NCBI RefSeq assembly: GCF_007830595.1
Contig: NZ_VLLD01000002.1
Length of the DNA: 64,000 nucleotides
Origin: Treponema_B putidum
GTDB taxonomy: Bacteria; Spirochaetota; Spirochaetia; Treponematales; Treponemataceae
Strand: one strand, 5' to 3'
Made by a program: the position numbers and the translations under genes. The notes under the pieces are model-generated. The model was not told the origin of the DNA. It was given only the letters and a program-made list of their open reading frames with translations, and searched no databases. Positions 35,629 through 44,158 of the stretch are shown here, piece by piece (position 1 is the stretch's first letter; each line of letters starts with the position of its first letter).

Positions 35629-36582
35629 TCAGTTTACATCCATTGATTTTTTTCTTAAAAATGACAGCTTTGTTTCGGAGATTATAATTGCAATAAAAAT
35701 GCAAGAACAGCCCAAACCCAAGGCAGGCGTAAATTTTTCATCGGTAAGCATTATCGAAAGGAAGATGCTGAACACGGATTCAAGAGAAAAAATAAGGGCG
35801 GCTGTAGCAGGAGGAGTATTCTTTTGCCCCACAGCTTGAAGCAATACACAGAGTGCCGTACAAAGGACAGTCAAATAAACAAGCGTAAAAACAGACTGAT
35901 AATTCCAAACGGTATTGGAGTTATCCTCGAACAAAAGAGAAAAAATGAGGGCATAGCTTCCTGCAAAAGCAAATTGAACAATCGTTATAAGAACAGCATC
36001 AAGTTTTTCCATAAATTTAGGAAGAAGAACAATATATACTGCAAATATAAAGCTGCTTATAAGGGAAAAAGCATCGCCCCAGTTTACTCCGTTTTGACTT
36101 TCCGAAATCAAATCGGGCATCGAAATTGCGAGGATTCCTACAAAGCAAAGAAAGGCCGCAAAAAGATTGAATTTGTCCGGCTTCTTTTTTAAAACCGCAG
36201 CGTTTACAAAGGGAACAAGAACACAATAAGTTGCAACCAAAAAAGAACTGCGGCCGGGAAGACCTCCTGCAGTAGTAATGGCAATAGCTTGTAAAGAATA
36301 ACCTGCAAACATAATAAATCCTAAAAAACATCCGGCCTTTAGGTAATGCTTGTCAAGCTGCTTTAGTCGTTTAAAAAACACGGCACAAAGAATCAGACAG
36401 GCAGGTAAAAAGCGGCAGGCCAATAAAAAATTAGGCTTAAAAAAATCGTTTGTGCTGCTTACTGCAACAAAGGTGCTTCCCCATAAAAGAGTTGCCGAAA
36501 AAAGAGCAAGGCGTGACAAAATTTTAACACGCCTGCATACAAAAATTTCAGTATTGCTTTCGGCCTTTACTTCACAAGACAT
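35629..36582 (-). CDS. EamA/DMT-superfamily transporter
   Basis: 317-aa protein with ten hydrophobic segments arranged as two EamA repeats ('LLWGSTFVAVSSTNDFF' at the start of repeat 1; 'WGDAFSLISSFIFAVYIVLLP' at the start of repeat 2, in parts). The family exports or imports small metabolites such as amino acids or drugs; no substrate can be assigned. AGGAATTCTT precedes the ATG. Stand-alone gene on the minus strand. Confidence 0.85.
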   Translation of the reverse strand: MSCEVKAESNTEIFVCRRVKILSRLALFSATLLWGSTFVAVSSTNDFFKPNFLLACRFLPACLILCAVFFKRLKQLDKHYLKAGCFLGFIMFAGYSLQAIAITTAGGLPGRSSFLVATYCVLVPFVNAAVLKKKPDKFNLFAAFLCFVGILAISMPDLISESQNGVNWGDAFSLISSFIFAVYIVLLPKFMEKLDAVLITIVQFAFAGSYALIFSLLFEDNSNTVWNYQSVFTLVYLTVLCTALCVLLQAVGQKNTPPATAALIFSLESVFSIFLSIMLTDEKFTPALGLGCSCIFIAIIISETKLSFLRKKSMDVN

Positions 36583-36612
36583 AAGAATTCCTAAAAATAA
36601 ATTACGCTAAAA

Positions 36613-37752
36613 TCAATATTCAAATGAAAAAGCAAAATCCAGACAGGTTTTAGACTTTTCCCAAGGTTTATTTCCCATTTCCTTTAAAAAAGCAGAAAAA
36701 TCTATTTGAAAATAGGTAAAATCAAGTCCGACTCCCAAATGAGGGTAAAGCTCATTCATACCCAATCTAAAGCTCAACACCTTATGAAAAACTATTTCGG
36801 TTCCTGCAGCAATATTAAGCAAGGGACTTCTGTTTCTATTAAAAATCGGCTCGAGAATGTTTTGGTAGTCAATATAAAATGACCATGAAGAAACGGTAGT
36901 CCACATATCATCAAAAACAGGCATTGAACCTATACCCACACTCAAATTAGGCAAAAGCGTTTTATACTCTGTCTTACCAGCCGTGTTTGCTTTTTTAAAG
37001 TCTTCAAAGCTATTATAAGGGGTTAAAAAAACAGGAGTATAAGCATCCCTGCATGTCAGCCCTAAAAAAAAGTAATTGTCATACTTGTACAAAAAGCCTG
37101 CATCAAGTCCGAGTCCGTTAACAAAAACAATGTTTAAATTTTTAAAGCCGGAATTCACCGCCGCAGCCATATCGATCTGAGTTTTGTTTAAAGCATAGGA
37201 GAAAGTTTGAAAAAAGCCCTTCATCTGAAAACCTAGAGAAACCTTATTTATTCCATCATCATGAAGACATATGCCGTATCCACCTGTTACAAAAAGCTCC
37301 TCTCCTATCAATAGCTTTCGCATTATAGTATTTTCCAAATCGGCATTCACAATAGATCTATTAAAAATACCTACAGCAAAATTTTTATCGGCTAAGCTCA
37401 GGGCTAAAGGGCCTGTAGCAGAAAAGTCAACATATTTACTATCGCCCTTATAAAGATATTCTGCAAAAGCCTTTATTTTTTCGGATTCGGAGATGGAATT
37501 TAAACCTCCCAAACCGCCCTCATTTGCATGAAATGCAGCCTTTCCTGCCGACCAACGTTTAGTCAAAAACGGAAATAGAGCCGGATTTGTAAACAGAGTC
37601 TCGGTTCCGGCCTGATATGTTGTAAAAGGAGCACCTAATCCGCTTAGGCGTGGAGAAACATAGGATGGGGCTAGGGGATCCGGCATAGAAATCTGTGCAA
37701 AGCCTGACCAACAAACCATAAACAAGAATAAAAAAACAATTATTTTCTTCAC
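36613..37752 (-). CDS. Exported outer-membrane barrel-like protein (PorV/FadL-like)
   Basis: 379 aa. Signal peptide at residues 1-19 ('FLFMVCWSGFAQ'), then 'PSYVSPRLSGLGAPFTTYQ' and 'ETLFTNPALFPF', phrasing typical of UPF0164/PorV-like proteins of spirochaetes, followed by alternating strands and the terminal 'CLDFAFSFEY' with a C-terminal aromatic residue. It probably forms an outer-membrane barrel; the substrate or partner is unknown. Confidence 0.7.
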   Translation of the reverse strand: MKKIIVFLFLFMVCWSGFAQISMPDPLAPSYVSPRLSGLGAPFTTYQAGTETLFTNPALFPFLTKRWSAGKAAFHANEGGLGGLNSISESEKIKAFAEYLYKGDSKYVDFSATGPLALSLADKNFAVGIFNRSIVNADLENTIMRKLLIGEELFVTGGYGICLHDDGINKVSLGFQMKGFFQTFSYALNKTQIDMAAAVNSGFKNLNIVFVNGLGLDAGFLYKYDNYFFLGLTCRDAYTPVFLTPYNSFEDFKKANTAGKTEYKTLLPNLSVGIGSMPVFDDMWTTVSSWSFYIDYQNILEPIFNRNRSPLLNIAAGTEIVFHKVLSFRLGMNELYPHLGVGLDFTYFQIDFSAFLKEMGNKPWEKSKTCLDFAFSFEY

Positions 37753-37817
37753 ATATACCTCCGCTCAAATTTCCTGTATCAATGCTTTAGTTTAAAGTAA
37801 TTTTATCATAAAAAATA

Positions 37818-39224
37818 CTAATCCGCAAGATATGCAACTCCATCCTTTATAATAACATATAAGCCTTCGCCGCCCATATAATTTTCAGTTCCTTTGTCCG
37901 GTTTTAAAGGAAGAGTTAAATAATTTTCGGTTACAATCCTTAAATCTTCATTTTTTTGAACTTTTTCTATAACTCCAAAAAAAACTTTCCTGTCACAAGA
38001 AGCTAAATAGCTTTGATAGTTTTTTTCACTCAAGGATGAAAGAAGCGAAGCCCTCCTTCCGGCCTCCCTTTCAGGAACTTTCGGTTTCATAGAAAAGGCT
38101 TTCGTTCCCGGTCGGGCCGAAAAAGGAAAAACATGGATACCGGGAATTTTTAAATCTTCACACATTTTAAACGTTTGCAAAAAATCTTCTTCAGTTTCGG
38201 AAGGAAAGCCCGTAATTATATCGCATCCTATAAATGGATTATCCTTTACCTCCCGCAAATTATTTACAGCCCTACGTATATCCTCTTCCCGATAGAACCT
38301 ATTCATAGCTTTTAAAATTTTATCGCTTCCCGACTGTACCGAAAGATGAAAATGAGGGCATATTCTTTTATTCTTTACAATTTTTAAGGCCTCTTCATCT
38401 ACACATTCAGGATATATGCTCGAAATGCGGATTCTTATTTTTTTTGTATTTTCCAAAAGCATAGCTAAAAGATTTGCAAAGCCTCCATAGGTTTCATCCC
38501 TATATTGGGATAGGTTTACACCCGATAAAACAACCTCTGCAGCTCCGTTTCTTTCGATTTGAACTATCCGCCTTACGGCTTCTTCCGCAGGCAGAGAAAC
38601 GGAAGAGCCGCGTGCAAGTCTTATCCTGCAATAGGCACAAGAGTTATTGCACCCGTCTTGTACCTTTAAACTGGCTCTGGAATGAAAAAAGAATACCGGA
38701 GAACTTAACTTAAATAGAGCTTTTCTTCTTTCCGGCTCTTTTATAAAAAAGAATTTATCCGATTGCTCTTTTTTTGAATATATTTTGTCTCTAAATAAAA
38801 GAAGATTTTCTTTAAGACTAATAGGGCGTTCTTTTAGTTCCTTATTTTTAAGACAAGCCTCTTTTAAAAATTGAGGCAAACCGTCAAGTTCATCTTTTTT
38901 TTTGCCCGAAAAGGCTATGACCCTTTTATCGATTTTTTCTATAGTATCGGCTTCAAGCTCTGCATAGCAGCCTGTAACAAGAATAACAGATGCTTCATGC
39001 TCCTTTAATAAAAGGCGGATAATGCGGCGGGCCTTTTGTTCGGCCTTTCCCGTAACCGTGCAGGTATTTACAATACAAAGTTTTACAGGCAAAGCGGTTT
39101 CTGGTGTTTCCTTTGAAAAAATGTCAAAGCCGGATTCGGCAAAGCGGGCAACAAGAGCCTCCGATTCCACTTGGTTTAAGCGGCAGCCGAGAGTTTCTAT
39201 TCTAACCGAAAAAAAATTACCCAT
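37818..39224 (-). CDS. mtaB: tRNA (t6A37) methylthiotransferase MtaB-like
   Basis: 468-aa methylthiotransferase. The N-terminal UPF0004 domain has 'ETLGCRLNQVESEAL', 'NTCTVTGKAEQKARR' and 'VTGCYAE' cysteines; the radical SAM core has 'KVQDGCNNSCAYCRI' with C-x3-C-x2-C; the C-terminus is a TRAM-like RNA-binding region. MtaB adds a methylthio group to t6A37 of tRNAs reading ANN codons. A stretch of about 50 residues (120-170) between the two domains is longer and more basic than I expect. Two bp separate it from the TPR gene upstream. Confidence 0.9.
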   Translation of the reverse strand: MGNFFSVRIETLGCRLNQVESEALVARFAESGFDIFSKETPETALPVKLCIVNTCTVTGKAEQKARRIIRLLLKEHEASVILVTGCYAELEADTIEKIDKRVIAFSGKKKDELDGLPQFLKEACLKNKELKERPISLKENLLLFRDKIYSKKEQSDKFFFIKEPERRKALFKLSSPVFFFHSRASLKVQDGCNNSCAYCRIRLARGSSVSLPAEEAVRRIVQIERNGAAEVVLSGVNLSQYRDETYGGFANLLAMLLENTKKIRIRISSIYPECVDEEALKIVKNKRICPHFHLSVQSGSDKILKAMNRFYREEDIRRAVNNLREVKDNPFIGCDIITGFPSETEEDFLQTFKMCEDLKIPGIHVFPFSARPGTKAFSMKPKVPEREAGRRASLLSSLSEKNYQSYLASCDRKVFFGVIEKVQKNEDLRIVTENYLTLPLKPDKGTENYMGGEGLYVIIKDGVAYLAD

Positions 39225-39226
39225 GG

Positions 39227-39868
39227 TTAAAAACGCTGTAAGACCCTTTCACGCCCCTTTTGAGCGTCAACAAGATTTTTATTTAAACTCAAGGCCTTAT
39301 TGTATGCCTCAAGGGAATAGCGGTATTCTTTTGTCTGCTCTCTTGCATAGCCTAAGCGTACCCACCAAAGACTGTTAAAAGCCTCCAAGGTAACAGCTAC
39401 CGAAAAAGCAATATCGGCATGCCTGTATTTTGCCATCCGTAAATATATTTCTCCCATAAAATAATAGGAAGAAGAAATACGCACACCGTTAGGCGCATAA
39501 GAAATATAGTCTTGAAAAAGTTTAAGGGCTTCGGAATTTTTGCCCAAATGATAACAGGCCTCTGCCTGAGTGGCTATAAGACGCGGATCGGTTTGAGCAA
39601 TTTTACGCCCTGCCTCACTCATATCGTAGGTTTTTTGATATTGACCGTCGGCCAAGAGAGCCCATGTCATTACGACATAACTATCCAAGTTATTAGGAGA
39701 CTCTTTAATTTCAGCCTCGCATACGGCAATAGCCTCTGCATAGCGGCCTTTTTTATACAAAACAAGAGCATCAGGCTTATTTTGAGAAAAAAGGCAGGGC
39801 GCAGCAAATAGAAAAAAAATCAGAGCAAATTTAAACACCGAATTAATTTCTTTCTTTTTATCTTCCAA
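39227..39868 (-). CDS. Exported TPR-repeat protein
   Basis: 213 aa with an N-terminal hydrophobic segment (about residues 12-28, 'FALIFFLFAAPCLFSQ') and at least four TPR repeats ('ALVLYKKGRYAEAIAVCEAEI', 'YYFMGEIYLRMAKYRHADIAF', 'RLGYAREQTKEYRYSLEAYNKALSL', each quoted in part). It probably serves as a periplasmic scaffold. It overlaps the bactofilin gene by 11 bp and precedes mtaB. Confidence 0.8.
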   Translation of the reverse strand: MEDKKKEINSVFKFALIFFLFAAPCLFSQNKPDALVLYKKGRYAEAIAVCEAEIKESPNNLDSYVVMTWALLADGQYQKTYDMSEAGRKIAQTDPRLIATQAEACYHLGKNSEALKLFQDYISYAPNGVRISSSYYFMGEIYLRMAKYRHADIAFSVAVTLEAFNSLWWVRLGYAREQTKEYRYSLEAYNKALSLNKNLVDAQKGRERVLQRF

Positions 39869-40235
39869 ATTGATTATCCTTTGTCATAGTACAGATACCG
39901 TTAAATACGCAGCCGCTTTCAAGAACAACTTCGGGAGCCGTAACATCACCTATAAGCTTTCCGCAGGAAAAAACATGCACGATAGTATCGGCTAAGACAT
40001 TTCCTTCTACAGATCCCTTGATTACAACCCTATCTGCCCGAATATTAGCCTTAACGATAGAATTTTCATCAACGGTTACATCGCTTGTTGAAACCAAAAA
40101 ACCTTCTACATGCCCTTTAATCATAAAAGGCTTTTTACATTCAATCTTACCGCTAAAATAAATATCCGGAGCTAAAACCGTATCGTAATCTTCTTCATCC
40201 AAATCCAATAAATCAACTTTTTCTATCTCAGCCAT
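39858..40235 (-). CDS. Bactofilin (polymer-forming cytoskeletal protein)
   Basis: 125-aa DUF583/bactofilin. The central beta-helix shows the regular glycine/valine ladder: 'DIYFSGKIECKKPFMIKGHVEG' (in parts), 'IRADRVVIKGSVEGNV' and 'CGKLIGDVTAPEVVLESGCVFNG'. Bactofilins polymerise into filaments that localise cell-wall enzymes and influence shape, relevant in a spiral cell. Stop and start overlap brnQ by one base and the TPR gene by 11 bp. Confidence 0.9.
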   Translation of the reverse strand: MAEIEKVDLLDLDEEDYDTVLAPDIYFSGKIECKKPFMIKGHVEGFLVSTSDVTVDENSIVKANIRADRVVIKGSVEGNVLADTIVHVFSCGKLIGDVTAPEVVLESGCVFNGICTMTKDNQFGR

Positions 40236-41626
40236 TATTCATCCTTATTTTCTCCGGATTCTTCCTTCATCGAGGGAGCTGTTTCCGTTTTTTTCATAAT
40301 AATATAGCCAAAACCGAACAAGAGAGAAGCCCCCAATGCAGGAAGGAGCCAAGGAAATCCTATGCCTTCAAAAGGGAGGGTCTTTAATACGTTGATAGTA
40401 GTATTAAAGCTCAGAGCCACTTGATCCATAGCCGGAAAGGCTTCAAGTTTAATAAGCAAATTATTGATAAGCTCCTGAGCTGCAACCCAGCCTTGAAGGA
40501 TACTTATCGAAAGAGTGCCTATTACCGCACCATGGAAAAAATACTTGTTCGGTATAAATTCTGCAAACAAATTTAAAACTATCAACACAATTGCAACAGG
40601 ATAGATGACTTCAAGAATCGGCCCCGCAATAGAGATAATATTATCTACACCGAAATTTGAAAGGAAAAAACTTACAACGCAGATAATTATAACCGTAGCA
40701 CGGTAGCTTATATCGTCTTTAAATCTTTTGGAAAAATATTCGCCTGCAGTTGCAGTAAGACCTATTGAGGTAGTCAAACAGGCCAAACCTATTGCTAAGC
40801 CTAAAACAATTCTACCTCCCCTTCCCCATAATATTTCACTGGACTTAACTACAATTTCAGTTCGCGAAAGATTATCAGGCAAGACGGCACTTCCGGTTGC
40901 TCCTACATATACTAGCCCGCCGTAAACAAGTCCCAAGCCTATACAAGCAATAAGCCCTGTCCAGATAGTCATCTTTAAAAGTGATTTTTTTTCAGTGTAC
41001 CCTTTTGCCGTAATACTCGAAATAACTATTGTAGCCAATATCATAGAGCCTAGAGCGTCCATAGTTTGATAGCCTTCTTTAAAGCCTCTTAAAAATATCT
41101 TATCGACTGAAGGATCTGATGGCCTACCTATGGGAGTAATAAAGCCCTTTATAACCAAGAGGCCTAAAACGGCTATCAAGGCAGGCGTTAAAAACTTTCC
41201 TACCCTGTCAACAACATCATTCGGTGTTAGGACAAAGAAAAGGGTTATCGCAAAGAATATAAAAGATGATAAAACAGAACTTATCCCGAAGTTGGGTCTG
41301 ATAGCTATTTCATAAGTGGTAGCAGCCGTCCTCGGAATAGCAAAAAGAGGCCCTATTATAAGCATAACAAAAATTATAAAAAAGGTGCCGAATAACTGAT
41401 TTATATTTTTTGTAAAGTTGGAGAGGTGCCCATCGCATTTTCCCATGGATATTATACCCAAAACAGGCATACCTACCCCCGTTACCAAAAATCCTAAAAG
41501 AGAAAACCCCCAGTCTTTTCCGGATAAATGCCCCAAGGTAGGCGGAAATATTAAGTTTCCGGCTCCTAAAAACATAGCAAATAAAGCAAAACCTATAACA
41601 ATAATATCGTTGGTCTTTTTGCTCAT
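40235..41626 (-). CDS. brnQ: Branched-chain amino acid:cation symporter (BrnQ/LIVCS)
   Basis: 463-aa membrane protein with about twelve hydrophobic segments. 'GFALFAMFLGAGNLIFPP', 'GPLFAIPRTAATTYEIA' and 'LTPALIAVLG' are family signatures. It imports leucine, isoleucine or valine with Na+ or H+. The ATG at 41626 is preceded by AAGGATGGGAAC; a second ATG in that leader opens a short overlapping frame. A repeat-rich region begins right upstream. Confidence 0.92.
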   Translation of the reverse strand: MSKKTNDIIVIGFALFAMFLGAGNLIFPPTLGHLSGKDWGFSLLGFLVTGVGMPVLGIISMGKCDGHLSNFTKNINQLFGTFFIIFVMLIIGPLFAIPRTAATTYEIAIRPNFGISSVLSSFIFFAITLFFVLTPNDVVDRVGKFLTPALIAVLGLLVIKGFITPIGRPSDPSVDKIFLRGFKEGYQTMDALGSMILATIVISSITAKGYTEKKSLLKMTIWTGLIACIGLGLVYGGLVYVGATGSAVLPDNLSRTEIVVKSSEILWGRGGRIVLGLAIGLACLTTSIGLTATAGEYFSKRFKDDISYRATVIIICVVSFFLSNFGVDNIISIAGPILEVIYPVAIVLIVLNLFAEFIPNKYFFHGAVIGTLSISILQGWVAAQELINNLLIKLEAFPAMDQVALSFNTTINVLKTLPFEGIGFPWLLPALGASLLFGFGYIIMKKTETAPSMKEESGENKDE

Positions 41627-41718
41627 AAATTGTTCCCATCCTTAAAATTAAATTTAAGTTACATTAAAAGAATAACGTGCCGATTATACCATTCTTTTAG
41701 GAAAAGAGAAAGGGGGTC

Positions 41719-41940
41719 AGCTGAAAATCGGACATTCGTGTCCGATTTTCAGCTTAGAGTTTGTATCAATTCTGCATACGCAGAATTGAACTTCGAGTTT
41801 TGCCTGAAGGCAAAACATCGACAGGAGGTCGATTACTGTCGACTATTGCGATGTTTTTCAAAGCTTGTCTTTGAAAAACTCGGTGTCAAATGCGTACAAG
41901 GACGTACGCATTTGACATAACCACCGCCATCCATGGCGGT
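41719..41940. repeat. Chain of seven perfect hairpins
   Basis: Seven inverted repeats follow one another in 222 bp: 15-bp stem 41719-41733/41740-41754; CAATTCTG/CAGAATTG 41767-41788; GTTTTGCC-tgaa-GGCAAAAC 41797-41816; TCGACA/TGTCGA 41818-41842; 11-bp stem 41853-41863/41869-41879; 13-bp stem 41885-41897/41904-41916; ACCGCCAT/ATGGCGGT 41923-41940. The stems are unrelated in sequence. Frames stay open through them. Confidence 0.7.
41745..41848 (+). repeat. About 105-bp direct repeat, copy 1
   Basis: From 'TTTTCAGCTTAGAGTTTGTA' to 'TTACTGTCGAC' this segment matches 41964-42069 with few changes (the palindrome centre CATACG versus TCCTACAG). It includes hairpins 2 to 4 of the chain. Confidence 0.75.
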
Positions 41941-41963
41941 TGGGGAATTACATCCTGAGTACA

Positions 41964-42069
41964 TTTTTCAGCTTAGAGTTTGTATCAATTCTTCCTACAG
42001 CAGAATTGAACTTCGAGTTTTGCCTGAAGGCAAAACATCGACAGGAGGTCGATTACTGTCGACGATTGC
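41964..42069 (+). repeat. About 105-bp direct repeat, copy 2
   Basis: Second copy, running directly into the start of the broken nuclease gene, so the 5' end of that gene may have been replaced or captured by the repeat. Confidence 0.75.
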
Positions 42070-42947
42070 AGATGATTATATGTTCTACCGTGTCATGAAA
42101 ATACGGATATCTGTAAAACGCTTTTAAACATTGTGCTGCACGATAAAACAGAACCCATTATCGACGTTCAATTACAAAAAACGGTAGCCGATGCAGGAAG
42201 TGCAAAAGGCGTACGCTTTGACGTTTGGGCTAAAGACTTAAACGGCACAATCTATGATGTGGAAATGCAGGCAATCAACAAAGACGACTTAGCCCGCCGC
42301 ATCCGGTACTATCAATCTGCAATAGATATAAGCGTTCTGGATAAAAACAAACCTTATGAAGCTTTACCTGTATACACATTTAAAACCTTATGCACCGAAA
42401 ACACAAAAATACAGCTTGCCGACGGTATTACAAAAATAATCATTAACAGCAAGGCAGCCGAAAAAGAAGCAAGTCCTGCACTTAAAAGTTTTTTACAGTA
42501 TATGAACGGTAAGGCAAGCAATGATGAGTTTATCCAAAAAGTAAAGCAGCGGATAAAAGAGGTAAAACAAAGTGAATAACTTAGGAGGTATGATAAACAG
42601 TTCGGCAGGAATTCAGCCTAACTGTTTATCTACCGAGTTTGCCTTTCGGCAAACATCGCATTATTATATGTGCTTTTTCACTTCGTTGCAAAAGCCAAGG
42701 AAAAAACTTTTTTCGCAAATTGATATTTGCTGCAAAAAGTTTTTATGTAAGGGAGTATATGTTAATCAACTCATTTGAAAGAGACGCACGGAATGAAGGC
42801 TGGAAAGCAGGCATAGCACAAGGCATAGCTTAAGGCTCGCACCAAGCGAGGCTTGAAACGGCTATGGCTTTTAAGCGGCTTGGCTTTGATATTGCTAAAA
42901 TAGCCGAAAGGACAGGCTTAAGCTGCGAAGAAATTGAAGCTCTATAA
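42064..42947 (+). pseudogene. Rpn/PD-(D/E)XK nuclease family gene, broken in four places
   Basis: Pieces of one PDDEXK-type recombination-promoting nuclease can be read in order: 'TIADDYMFYRVMK', then after a one-base loss in an A run near 42098-42101, 'TDICKTLLNIVLHDKTEPIIDV' (in parts) and the catalytic region 'VRFDVWAKDL...YDVEMQ'. A segment of about 17 codons seems missing near 42370 ('YEALP' joins 'VYTFKTLC'). After 'EVKQSE' a 165-bp hairpin element is inserted (42581-42745); the frame resumes at 'EYMLINSFERDARNEGWKAG', is cut by TAA at 42831, and ends 'AERTGLSCEEIEAL'. A 148-aa middle ORF (42133-42579) remains open but can hardly be functional. Confidence 0.8.
42581..42745 (+). repeat. 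Dispersed hairpin element, copy 2, inserted in the nuclease pseudogene
   Basis: Begins 'GGAGGTATGATAAACAGTTC', pairs GATAAACAGTT with AACTGTTTATC, has GTTTGCC-tttc-GGCAAAC, and ends with the palindrome TTTTTTCGCAAAT/ATTTGCTGCAAAAAG. Start and end match the element upstream of the OsmC gene (6555-6757). Both flanks belong to one ancestral nuclease gene, so this copy moved in. Confidence 0.65.
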
Positions 42948-43002
42948 AAATTAGCTTACCGTATCAGAGGTTTTCTTTCTTTATTTTAACCATACCCCTA
43001 AT

Positions 43003-43040
43003 TTAACCGCAAAGATACAAAGACCGCAAAGGAATTTTTT
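43003..43040 (+). repeat. GCAAAG-type repeat, copy 1, with nuclease 3' fragment
   Basis: 'AACCGCAAAG...GACCGCAAAGG' type repeat. It is followed to 43100 by a short frame reading 'KKETAKLMKNRGC', which resembles the C-terminal region of the neighbouring Rpn genes ('ETAKLMKHANCE'), i.e. another fragment. Confidence 0.5.
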
Positions 43041-43098
43041 TATGAAACTAAGAAAGAAACAGCTAAACTTATGAAAAATCGAGGCTGTCCGTTACAAA

Positions 43099-43955
43099 TT
43101 AATTAACCGCTTCCACTTCTTCTTTACTGAGACCGGTCATCTGCATAATAAAATCAATTTCACAATTAGCATGTTTCATCAATTTTGCCGTTTCAAGTTT
43201 TGTTTGGTACGAACCGTCGGCAAAAGCTATTTGTCTTTCCTCAGCTCTTTGTACGGCTATATCAGTATCGTAGTCATATTCGGCTACTAACATATTTATT
43301 ACCTCCCGTGATTTTCTCATTAAATATTCTTTTAAGATTCCTTTTTCTATGCATATTTTTACTGCATTAGTAAAACCTTTTTCGTTGTCGAGTTGTGTTT
43401 GCTTTCTCACTTCTTCTACAAAGAGACTGTACTCTTCTAGCTGCTTGCAGGCTGTTAACACTTTGTTTGCTTTGTCCGTGTTGATGTTTAAAACCTGCAC
43501 TGTTAGTTCCAGCGGAGCGTGTTCGGACTTTATAATAAAAGCATCCGAAAGTTTTAGAACCGTAGTTTCAAGGTAATCGTCTAATCCATTATAAAAGACA
43601 TAAAATTCAGGTGTCGGTATTTTTGATAACTTTCTTAAATACCTGTCCGTCGGTGCTTGCAGTTTTTCATAGAGACGCGCTATGTATTCTAAAAAGCGCA
43701 ATGGCATATTTTCGTTTATCGTAGATTGATGTTCAGCCAATACAATGATTTTACCATCTACAAGGCATGAAACATCGTTTATTATGTTCATGTACATAAC
43801 GTTTTCAAGTCGTATGTTTTCTACCGGAGACGAAAGCGGTAAATTGGTGCCGTGCAATGCGTTGTAAAGCGACAAGAAATTTTCTTTTGCTTTTCGTCTT
43901 CACTGAACAAATCGACAAACACTGAGTCTTTATATCTTCTGTTTGACGTACTCAT
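43099..43955 (-). pseudogene. Rpn family nuclease gene with a frameshift
   Basis: The start 'MSTSNRRYKDSVFVDLFSEDEK' (ATG at 43955) and the body 'LSLYNALHGTNLPLSSPVENI' (in parts), with the catalytic region 'LVDGKIIVLAEHQST', lie in different frames. Restoring one A in the run near 43891-43894 joins them into a full-length protein of about 285 aa ending 'MQMTGLSKEEVEAVN'. The C-terminal 258-codon frame is otherwise intact, so the break is recent, or reversible, or an assembly error. Rpn proteins are DNA endonucleases that stimulate recombination. Confidence 0.8.
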
Positions 43956-44021
43956 AACTATGCCCTCTCTTGATTGTATTATACCACAACTTCGGCAATT
44001 TTGTAAGGGCAGTTTTTTATT

Positions 44022-44056
44022 TAACCACAACGCCCGCAGAGAGCGCAAAGGAATTT
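44022..44056 (+). repeat. GCAAAG-type repeat, copy 2
   Basis: 'AACCACAACGCCCGCAGAGAG' class sequence followed by CGCAAAGGAATTT; related to copies at 43003, 44090 (inverted) and 45124. Confidence 0.5.
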
Positions 44057-44089
44057 GAGGGTAGCTTTGTTAAGATATTCTTTAATTTT

Positions 44090-44140
44090 CTCTTTGCGAA
44101 GTTGAGCGAAGCTCAACGCTTTGCGGCCTTGGCGTTTTTT
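44090..44140 (-). repeat. GCAAAG-type repeat, inverted copy
   Basis: On the plus strand TCTTTGCGAAG, then the palindrome GTTGAGCGAAGCTCAAC, then GCTTTGCGGCCTTGGCG; it is the reverse orientation of the neighbouring copy and lies just past the glycosyltransferase stop. Confidence 0.45.
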
Positions 44141-44158
44141 TTAATTTAACCCCTTAGC

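Noticed and set aside
36017..36331. 104-codon second frame within the DMT transporter
   Set aside because: Out-of-frame shadow of the transporter gene; no start signal or motif.
41630..42127. Plus-strand ORFs of 96 and 64 codons in the hairpin chain
   Set aside because: Their sequences are translations of hairpin repeats ('LRVCINS...ELRVLPEGKTSTGG'); only the last codons of the second belong to the nuclease pseudogene.
42948..43098. Separate small gene on the plus strand
   Set aside because: Only a short nuclease 3' fragment and a GCAAAG repeat can be read; no start codon with ribosome binding site.
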